DNA from: Phytopythium helicoides
Taxonomy: Eukaryota; Oomycota; Peronosporomycetes; Pythiales; Pythiaceae
Reading direction: 5' to 3'
DNA length: 64,000 bases
NCBI GenBank assembly: GCA_024867545.1
Contig: JANFNE010000005.1
Span: forward strand, 1,488,001 to 1,552,000
Of the stretch, positions 56,196 to 64,000 are shown piece by piece. Numbering within the stretch: the stretch's first letter is position 1; every line of letters begins with the position of its first letter. The translations under genes and the position numbers were made by a program. The notes beneath the pieces were generated by a model, which saw nothing but the letters and a program-made list of their open reading frames with translations, was not told where the DNA came from and made no database searches.

Positions 56196-58804
56196 TTACG
56201 CATTATTTCTGCTGTTTGCCTCGCCTTCCTCGGCGGAGTTATCAAAACTTTTCACTCCTCGCCTTGCGGCTGCTTCGTCCTCCTCAATAAAACGGACGTC
56301 GAAGCAGTTGCGCTCAGTTGGAACCTTGTACTCGAGTCCAAGCGCGATGAACACATCGACTTCTGACTCGCATACAACGCTCTCACCCTGATCCACCTTC
56401 AGCCCGCCTTTTGTTCTCATGACACGCTTGAGTTCACGATCTGACAGCGTCCAGCCCTTCTTGCGTGCGTACAAACGCATACTTCTATTGAAGTGGTCAC
56501 TTCCAGTGAAGTAGAGCAGCGCGAAGCCAAATTTCCGCCGAGGGTATACCTTAATATCAAGCCGGCGGAAACGATGTGAAGGTGACAGACGGCAAACACC
56601 CATGTAGGTGTCGCAACGACCTTCACCGCGATGCTGTTCGTAATTTTGGGTCAAGTCATCTGCAGTAGAGTAGTATGTCATTCGTTTGTTAGTTCGGGGA
56701 TCATCAGCTCAATCAAGTTTGAATTACAATATGCCTGTCAAAAATCCAGAAGCGTGAAGGCGTTTGAGCAACTCTGTGGATCGGACACGCAGTTAGAATG
56801 CAGCGCTTTCAAGCATGTAGATCCATTCGTACCTGGAAGAATGTAACATTCATCTTCATCAGGATCGGTGATGAGCACATCACAGTCTCCCGACGCTGTT
56901 TTGCCACGACGATACGATCCACAAGCGAGCGCCTTCGCATTCGGGATCATTTTGTGGACCTCGTCGACCACGGTTTTCTCGATCTCTGCTACCTCCGCTC
57001 TGTTGAATGCTCATGTCAGCATTGAAAAAGCAGCTCCCGCATATTTCCATTTGTCGATGTAGTGTACCTGGGGATCTTCGCAAGAAAATCGTCATAGTGC
57101 TTCAGTCCGATCTGCTGTTGAGGTGATAGAACAGCTTCATTATCTCGGCGAAGGTCGTCGAGTGATTTGTAACCCATGCTGCGGGAAACCAACACACTAG
57201 GTCAGACCTTTGAGCTCATGACTTCAACGACAAGATGATAGCGCACTTGTACAGCTTTGCAGCAGTTGCAGGTCCTACTCCCCAGATCCGAGCCAGGTCA
57301 ACCAATGCCTGTAGTCGTGGGTTCTTCTTCTTCGCCTCGAGCTTTTCCAAACGACCAGTTTCAAGCACCTGAACGACTTTGTCACGCAGTCTTCCCTTAG
57401 CCCACTTCATTCCCTTCAAATCGCTCACGCTGCAAACTCTCGTGCGCATTGCCTTGAGGCTAGATATGACTTTCTGCCCATCACAAAGACTACATCAGCA
57501 CAAAGATCCATTTGCCACGAACTCAAAATCAGCGGGTCAAACCTTGTACATGTACTCGCGCCAAATATCCCGCTCGACGTGGAGAAACTCCATTAACTCA
57601 TCAAACGGATCAGTTATATGGGCGTTCAAATTGGCTTGCGTCACTGAGTGAATTCGTTGAAAAGAATGTTAGCATCGTATCTCGGATACATGTCAACGAA
57701 GAAGTACCGCTTACAAGAAGATTGTTGGCACACGAATGCGCCGGGTTGCAGCTGCTTGAGTTTTTGGGTTCCATTGTATCCATCGCGCTCGGACAGCACG
57801 ACAAAGCCTGGGTTGTTTTTGAAAAACGCCGCCGTTCGTTCCGCCACGAGCTTGTCTTTCTCAAGCTGTAGTTTTGTGTTCTCTTCTCGGATCCGCTGGC
57901 TGTCAAAGTGAATAGGTTTGGCACGCTGTATCTCACCTGTTCCTTGATTATGGGGATTGGAGCCGTCGTCATCGCTCTCTGAATCCTCGTGCTGTTTTGC
58001 TGCTGCAGGTTTTTCTTCTTCGATGTCGGCTTCATCGATGACTGTTTTTGGTGGGTCCGGGCTCCAAGCGAGACTCGCATCACTCGGAGGCATTTTTCGC
58101 TCGCGCAGCAAGTAGACGAGCCACTCGTGCGTATACACCTCAACACTCTCTGGCGGAAACCCTTCTCCAAGGTGCTCCTTTGCCTTTTGTATCTCTAGCT
58201 GCGCACTGGCAATCGCAATATGCACGCTGCTCCAGTCGATAGCATTGGCTGCTTGCTGTCTTCCCCTTATTGCCGTGTCGACAACCTCTCCTCCAAGCTT
58301 AACCACCATGTCGCGCCAGATCTCCAGCCGTCTCCGACTCACGTCCGGCCCAACCGGCACCAGTAACACTCGCTTGCCAGCTAGGAGCTGTCCGCCAGGG
58401 TCAGCAGTCGCTGCTTGTTTCCCGCGCTTTAACTTGGCCTTGGCGTCCGCGGCAGCGCTGCTGCTCTTCCGCTTCTTCTTGCCCGCAGCCATCGCGCGCA
58501 CGTTGCTCAAGTCGCGCGCCATTGCAATTGCCCCGCTCGCCCCAAGCTTTTCCTGCTCTGGGTCTTGCTCAGCCGTGTCGGCCTCTTGGTCTACTTTCTC
58601 TGCACTTTCCCCAAGCTCTCGCCTCGCAGTGCCAATGCTCTTCTGCGCTACCGAGTCGTCTGCAATCACCGCCGCGCCGCTTGCTCCGCATCCGCCCAAA
58701 GCGCGAGTGGCGCGCGCCGACTGCGAGCGCGGCGCGGCCAGCAGCGCGTCCAGGCGCCGGAAGAAGCGCCGCTTGTGTCCTGCGCTCAGCAGCTCCATCA
58801 TCAC
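56196..58804 (-). CDS. Family X DNA polymerase with N-terminal BRCT domain
   Basis: A multi-exon gene, related to DNA polymerases lambda, mu and beta that fill short gaps in base-excision and end-joining repair. Exon 1 starts at one of three consecutive ATGs (58804, 58801, 58798). It encodes a basic KKKRKSS nuclear-signal-like patch and a BRCT-like domain (LLAGKRVLLVPVGPDVSRRRLEIWRDMVVKLGGEVVD ... VEVYTHEWLVYLLRERK). The helix-hairpin-helix is LARIWGVGPATAAKLY (near 57270). The palm has GSYRRGK..GDCDVLITDPD with two metal-binding Asp (near 56880-56920) and RRLDIKVYPR with the third (near 56560), then YFTGSDHFNRSMRLYA. The end has the family's LGLEYKVPTERN motif followed by an extra acidic tail. 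Between BRCT and polymerase core is a charged linker with a CQQSSCKRYFFVD segment not known to me from lambda. Confidence 0.88.
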
Positions 58805-58864
58805 TCACCACCGCAGCGTCAACTGACGTTCCCAATATAAAAGCAGAGTAGAAAGGCGGCGGCG

Positions 58865-59582
58865 ATGGAGCAGCCCCCCGGACGCGACGGCGCTGGTGCC
58901 GTTCTCGTTCCGCAACGCGTTCCACGACGCGCTGCGTGACGCCACGCGCTGGTTCCCGATCGCCGACGCGCGTGTGCGGATCGACCAGGCGTGGCGAGGC
59001 GACGGGCGCGGCGGCACAGCGCTGGGCTTCGGCGCGTCCGTGTACGACGCGGCCGTGGCGCTCTCGCTGTTCCTAGACAGCCACAGGGACGTGGTGCGCG
59101 GCAAGCGGGTGATCGAGCTCGGCGCGGGCCCCGGACTCGTCGGGATCGTCGCGGCGCACCTCGACGCAGCGCGGGTGGTGGTCACGGACGGAGACGAGGG
59201 CTCGGTCGCGCTTACCAGTCACAACATTGGGCTGAACAAGGGTAGCATGAGCTCCGAGTGCGAGGCCGACTTGTATCTGTGGGGCGACGAGAACCACGAG
59301 CTGTCGAGTACAACGTTCGACCTCGTGCTTGGCGCTGATATCGTCGCGTGTCCGTACGCGTCGGCGTTCCAGGCGCTGCTCAAGTCGCTTCGAGCCCTCG
59401 CAGGACCAGACACAGTTGTGCTTCTGGCATACAAGCGCCGCAACGATTCGGAGATCGGCTTCTTTGCCGCCTTGGAGCTTGAATTTGACGTCAGTCGTGT
59501 TCATGATAGCGAACTGCACGCGGATTTCCAGGGTCAAGACATTGTCATCTTCATGGCAAAGAAGAAGAGCCCAAGTGGTTAG
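58865..59582 (+). CDS. METTL21-type protein lysine methyltransferase, frame break at N-terminus
   Basis: About 235 residues with SAM-binding motif VIELGAGPGLVGIVAAHL, acidic TDGDEGSV after strand 2 and the FDLVLGADIV motif of Methyltransf_16 enzymes, which methylate lysines on chaperones or translation factors. The only well-placed ATG, at 58865, begins MEQPP and then runs into a six-C homopolymer. The conserved frame (LVPFSFRNAFHDAL..) is reached only if one C is removed, otherwise the frame has no ATG upstream. This is most simply a homopolymer error in the sequence. It is head-to-head with the polymerase gene, about 60 bases apart. Confidence 0.8.
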
Positions 59583-59748
59583 GATCCAAGACTGTACCAA
59601 GACGCTGTCCAAATGCACTGTTCATAGACCTAATAGCTTAGCTTGTTATCACGTGCATCTGCTTCTAGCTGTCATTCTACCGTTCTACCGCGATGCCATC
59701 CCTTCCTTTGAGAAAATAGGCTGCCGGGTTTGTGAAGCTTGATCTGCG

Positions 59749-61318
59749 CTACAATGTCACAGTTGTATCTACAGCGTCAGGCTTCGAACTCAAGCAGTCG
59801 ACAAGCACGCGGTTGAATCCGTTCGGGTTATCGAGGAACACCTGGTGGCCGGCGTCTGGAACGAGGAAAAGCTCGGCACTCTTCCCTTGCGCTCAAACTT
59901 CTCGACGACCTTGAGTCCGTGTCGGTAATCCATCCAGTCCGAACCTCCTCCGTAGATGAACGTCAGCGGCATCTTGATCGCCTCGGGCGACAGCGTGTCA
60001 ATTAATGGCCGGACGGCATGAGCTCCAGGGGCCAGATGGGTCGTCATGGTGCGCTCTCCGCTTGGCTTGAGTGCCCAGTTGTGGTACAAATACTCGCTCA
60101 GGTCGTTCAAATCGAGGCTGCCGTCGCGCATGGCACTGTTGGCGGGCATAAACGAGATACGCTTGTGCAGGATGTTGCTGACAAGTTGAGGGCCGTACGG
60201 GCCAACGAAACGAGCGATCGACATGGGCGTCACGCCGTTTTCCCACATGGAGAAGGCGAATCGTCGCAGCCAAGAGCGATTCCGAGCCCGGGCTTCTTCC
60301 GAGTCAGGCTTGGGCGGCGGTGGAGGGTGAGGAACGCCAGCAGGGGATACCAAGACGAGGTGCTGCAAAGCAGAAGAGTCAGCCATTCTCGCTCGCTCGA
60401 ATATGCCCTGGTGACTGGAGATTGGCGTCAACTGCTACTTACATTCACAGCATCGGGGTGCTCGATGGCATAGGATGACGCAAAGATCGCCTGGGGAAGG
60501 ATCAAGGCGATGCTGTTAGATTCGCGCGAAGCGTCTTATAGACCACGTAGATAACATACCCCCATGGAGTGAGCACAAAGGTCGAACTGCTCCAGGTTCA
60601 TCTGCTTCCGCCAGTTCTCGAACGCCGACACGACAAACTCGTTCGCAGAGTCAAACTGCAAACACCAGCGGAGCCTCTGGTTAGCACGATGCACGCAACA
60701 CATCGACATGTTTCATGCACCACACGCACGTCATTGTGCTCAAAGTCAGGTCGGTCCGAGCGGCCGACGCCGATCCACTCGACCGCGTACTGTCCTCAGA
60801 GCAAGCTGGTGTGTGAGTCTCATCCCATTCGATCCGGCAGTGAAGAGCAGCACACGCACCACGTTGAAGTGCTTGGAGAGTTCCGCGAGGTTCTGCCGCC
60901 CGCATCAATCCGCCACCATTAGCAAGCAGCTCCATCACCCAGCTGCCACAAGTGCAGGCCACGCACCATGGCCCAGACGGCGTTGCCGCCCGCGAAGCCG
61001 TGGATCATGACGAGGTTTGGCGCTCGGTCAGGCGCGCGCCTGGTCCGAGCAGGGCACGACGACCGTGCCGAGCTGCGCGACCTTGGTCATCTCGAAGGGC
61101 ACGGGCAGCGCGCGAGAGAGGATGCGGCGCTCGGCGAGCTCCAGGCGCTCCAAGCTCGCGGGCACCCAGTCCCACAGCCGGCCCTTGGTGGCAGGCGCCT
61201 ACAGCCACGAGCGCCACTGAGTCTGCGCGTTGAGCGGCCACGCAGCGACAGGAGGCGACGCAGGCGACGACGGACACGCACCGGTGGTGGCGGCGACGGG
61301 GCGAAGCAGGCGGAGCAT
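59749..61318 (-). CDS. ABHD5-like alpha/beta hydrolase, copy 1, with frame breaks
   Basis: A multi-exon minus-strand gene. Order: WDWVPASLERLELAERRILSRAL (near 61170), oxyanion region NLVMIHGFAGGNAVWAM (near 60985), QNLAELSKHFNV, YAVEWIGVGRSDRPDF (near 60765), nucleophile elbow CAHSMGG (near 60565), then HLVLVSPAGVPHPPPP and the cap and core to YGGGSDWMDYRHG (near 59945). This matches the CGI-58/ABHD5 subfamily, lipid hydrolases or acyltransferases. Two frame shifts are apparent. One is in a GC dinucleotide run at about 61030. The other is near 59885, which moves the DAGHQVFLDN segment with the catalytic His out of frame; in the shifted frame the gene would end at 59749. The start is uncertain; an ATG at 61318 gives a targeting-like MLRLLRPVAATT. 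Confidence 0.75.
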
Positions 61319-61399
61319 GACGGGCGCGTGGCGGCAGGCGGGCGGCTCGAGGAATGCCAGCGAGCAGCGCGGCGAGGACGTCAGGACTGATAGACATGC

Positions 61400-62000
61400 A
61401 TTCCTGTCAAGTTCCTGCGTAATCTGGCATGTCACGTCAAATCGGTGACGCGCGTGCGTAAAGCGCGTCACGCATCGGAATATGGAGGGGTGACGCGGCG
61501 TCAACTGGTGCGGGGTTCTGCGCGACTACCGGTATTATTGACCTTCTCGAGGGTGGTTCTTGGACTTGGCCTCCAAGCATCGAAAACCTCCTCATAACCG
61601 ATTTGTCGGTCTGACACCTCGTTTTCCAGCTGTCAAGTTTTCGACCTGACACAATCATGTAGTCGAGCGCTGCGGTCGCGATGGTCGTCCTTGCTGCCAC
61701 ATCGTCTGCTGTCATGGCGAACGACCCAGCTGCTCTCAAGCCTAAGAAGACGCTCCTTTAGATGTGAATTTACCGAAGGCAGAGGGCCAGCTGCGCGGTG
61801 CTGGTCATGAAGACAGCAAGGAGTTTTTCACGTACGAACACGGGTGAGGCTACCCTGGCTGGGGTTGGGGAGGTCGATGAGGGGGTGGTGAGAAGGAAAA
61901 TTGGTTAACGTAGTCGAATTTGCTTACTGTCAGTCAAATCTGCTGCATTGACTGTGAAAAGTAAGCTTCCCCTTGCGTTTTACTCTGCCTCTGACCTTTG
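61400..62000. other. Intergenic region without recognised gene
   Basis: A 600-base stretch between the two hydrolase genes. A 100-residue open frame on the minus strand (61437-61739) has a composition that could be a transposon fragment, but no family was recognised. The AT-rich part from 61850 shows nothing. Confidence 0.4.
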
Positions 62001-63649
62001 CTACATGAACACAAACTCGTCCTCGACAATTGTAGGATCTTCGTCGTCAGAGTCCACTTCATTTCCGACCAGAGCGGTCACAAGCATCCGGTTGAAAGCT
62101 CGAGCATTATCCATGAAGACTTGATGGCCTGCTAGCGGTACACTGAGCACATCAACTTGCTGATGCCCTTCAAACGTCGCAGCAAGCTCATCTCCATGCT
62201 TGCGATCCATCCAATCCGGGCCACCGCCGTACCTTTGGAAGTGGCAGGTTAGTGATCGCACGATTCAGATTTGGGAAACCATTTGCATGCGTACATGAAA
62301 GTGATGGGGATTTGGATTGACTTCGGGGTGAGGATCTCGCACAGAGGTTTGCGAGCGAACACCCCCTGTTGAAGGTCGGGATATCAGCCTATGATATGAG
62401 CAAACATGTACTAGCTGCTATGTTGGCGTACCGGAAGAAGATGAGAGTGCATAGCGATCTCGCCGGACTTCTTCAGAGCCCAGTTATGATACCAGTAGTC
62501 ACCGACAAGCTTCACAGGAAGTCGCCCCTGACGGATTGCACTTGTGGGTGGCATGACGCTAGAGCGCAGTGACGCAAGCAGTCGCACAAACGCTGGACCA
62601 AAAGGACCAGCGTACCGAGCGACGCTCTGATGATATCACAAGAAACCAAAGTTTAGTAGTGCGCAATCACCAGAGCACAAGTTGGACCGCACCATCGGGG
62701 TCAAACGAAAGTTCCAGATGAACCGGAATACCCTGATTCCAAAGGAGAGAGGGCCCGGTGGCGGCGGCTGACCGACTCCAGCTGGGGACACTAGAACCAA
62801 GTGCTCCACGCGACTGGGATACTTCACAGCGTATGAGCTGCAGAACATTGCCTGTATTTGACAAATTGCCTCAGTATGGCGTGAACCTGATAGAAAGTTT
62901 TGCGTTTACCCGTACACCCATGGAGTGCCCGCACAAGTAGAACTTGTCGATCTGCACGATACAAAGAGCATTGAGAGAGATGATAACTTGCGCTCAGTTG
63001 GAAATTCCGCACCTTGAGCTCCTTGCGCCATTCCTCAATTGCGTCCACCATGACAGTGTCAACTTGATCGCGCTGGCAAATGGAGCTCGATCAATGAGTG
63101 GAATTGTCCACCAGCTCCGCAAACTGCAGTGCCAAACTTACATCATATGATGGAAACTCAGGTCGAAGTGAGCGTCCAGTGCCCAGCCATTCGATCGCGT
63201 ACTGCACGAAGGAACATTCGTTAGTTCCTCAGATGATATCGAAGATGCTGAATGCAGTAATACCTACCACATCAAAGGTTCTAGCGAGGTAGGCCAGGTT
63301 CTGTCGGAGATTTCACGTTAGATCAAACTCCTGGTCAATCCCAAGAGCCGTTGAACGTACGCATGCCCAGAGTGCGTTGCCAGCGGCAAAACCATGAACC
63401 AGTACAACAGTCTTGGGTTTTTCGGAATTACTTTTGACTTTCTTCCGATCCGTACATGGCACATGCACAGGTGCCAAGCCCAGCGATTTTCATCTGGTGA
63501 AACGGACGCTTCATATTCTTTTTGATGAGGTCGTGCTCGAGCTGTTCTAGCTTGGATACACGAGCAGGAATCCAGAGCTTGGCGTGCGAGATTGCCACAA
63601 TAGCTGGCAGCAACAAGTACACGATAGCAAATGCGTCTACATCCGCCAT
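62001..63649 (-). CDS. ABHD5-like alpha/beta hydrolase, copy 2, with one frame break
   Basis: A tandem paralogue of the gene at 59749-61318, with the same exon order. An N-terminal hydrophobic segment (FAIVYLLLPAIVAISHAKLWIPARV) could anchor it in a membrane. Then come KLEQLEHDLIKKNMKRPFHQMKIAGLG, VVLVHGFAAGNALWA, ASYAVKYPSRVEHLVLVSPAGVGQPPPPG and YGGGPDWMDRKHGDEL. The catalytic His segment LAGHQVFMDNARAFNRMLV is in frame here, followed by an acidic tail (SDDEDPTIVEDEFVFM). Near 63460 one extra base breaks the frame between GLGT and the segment matching VPCTD of copy 1. Otherwise the gene looks intact. Introns are 50-70 bases. Confidence 0.78.
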
Positions 63650-63654
63650 TGAGA

Positions 63655-64000
63655 TTAGCTGTTAGGTGCGGAGAGAAACAAGTCGAAGTCGCACGTACAC
63701 AGAACGGGGCGGCTGACTAGTTTCCAATGAGGCAGACTGGCAACGTAGCCCTTCATCATTAAGACAAAGAACGCTGGTGCGACGACATCAATCAACCGCG
63801 AGACAGCGTTTGGACTGTTAGGGGGCAGGTCGACACAAAACATGACGAGTCGGTGCAGCTTCCACTGCGCAAGGAGCAGTGCGAGCAGCATGGCAGACAC
63901 CACGATTGCCACGTCCCGCGCTGGTACGGCATCTTCAGCCGCTTCCAGACTGTCAATTCGTACTAAAACTTGCACGAATGCTGCAATCGCAAGAGCAGCG
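63655..64000 (-). CDS. Partial membrane protein at right edge
   Basis: The C-terminal part of a frame that enters from beyond the window; no ATG is present. Two hydrophobic helices are visible: DVAIVVSAMLLALLLAQW and VVAPAFFVLMMKGYVA. Stop at 63655, six bases from the start of hydrolase copy 2. A donor-like GTACGT near 63695 means that the last 14 residues may be intron rather than coding. Family not recognised; it could also be an upstream exon of copy 2. Confidence 0.45.
   Translation of the reverse strand, partial: AALAIAAFVQVLVRIDSLEAAEDAVPARDVAIVVSAMLLALLLAQWKLHRLVMFCVDLPPNSPNAVSRLIDVVAPAFFVLMMKGYVASLPHWKLVSRPVLCTCDFDLFLSAPNS

Noticed and set aside
61437..61739. 100-residue frame as a gene or retroelement fragment
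   Set aside because: No recognisable motif and no flanking element structure; left as unexplained intergenic DNA.

Overview
The window looks like a piece of a compact nuclear genome of a flagellate stramenopile, most likely an oomycete. That is inferred from gene content and architecture, not from a marker. Genes lie close together on both strands. Introns are mostly 60-76 bases with GT..AG ends. There are centriole and intraflagellar-transport genes (CEP120-like, IFT81), as expected of an organism with swimming zoospores, next to a fused lysine-ketoglutarate reductase/saccharopine dehydrogenase. No bacterial operon, rRNA, tRNA or CRISPR was seen.

Layout, left part (1-30 kb): a coiled-coil protein with a QRICH2/DUF4795-like end (-), a secreted Calx-beta plus TNFR-type cysteine-repeat protein (+), an armadillo-methyltransferase fusion (-), a ~7 kb separase gene (-), phosphopantothenoylcysteine decarboxylase PPCDC (+) abutting octanoyltransferase LIPT2 (-), lysine-degradation AASS (+), a long coiled-coil protein (-), an acidic protein with SUMO-interaction-like motifs (-), and a BED/hAT-transposase-derived gene (+).

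Middle (30-43 kb): a small coiled-coil protein (-), a CEP120-like centriole protein (+), a long coiled-coil protein ending in an auxilin-type J domain (-), a small secreted cysteine-containing protein (+) and IFT81 (+).

Right part (43-64 kb): a ~13 kb tandem array of six ~2.15-2.25 kb units. Each carries one minus-strand gene for an unrecognised protein with a hydrophobic N-terminus, a very acidic middle and repeated [RH]FVS[LQ]GRRR motifs at the C-terminus. This array is the strongest candidate for an undescribed system. After it come a BRCT-containing family X DNA polymerase (-), a METTL21-type methyltransferase (+), two tandem ABHD5-like alpha/beta hydrolases (-) and a partial membrane protein cut by the right edge.

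Several otherwise well-conserved genes (AASS, both methyltransferases, both hydrolases) contain isolated one-base frame breaks. Since other very long reading frames are clean, these are either residual assembly indels or real lesions. They are marked gene by gene.
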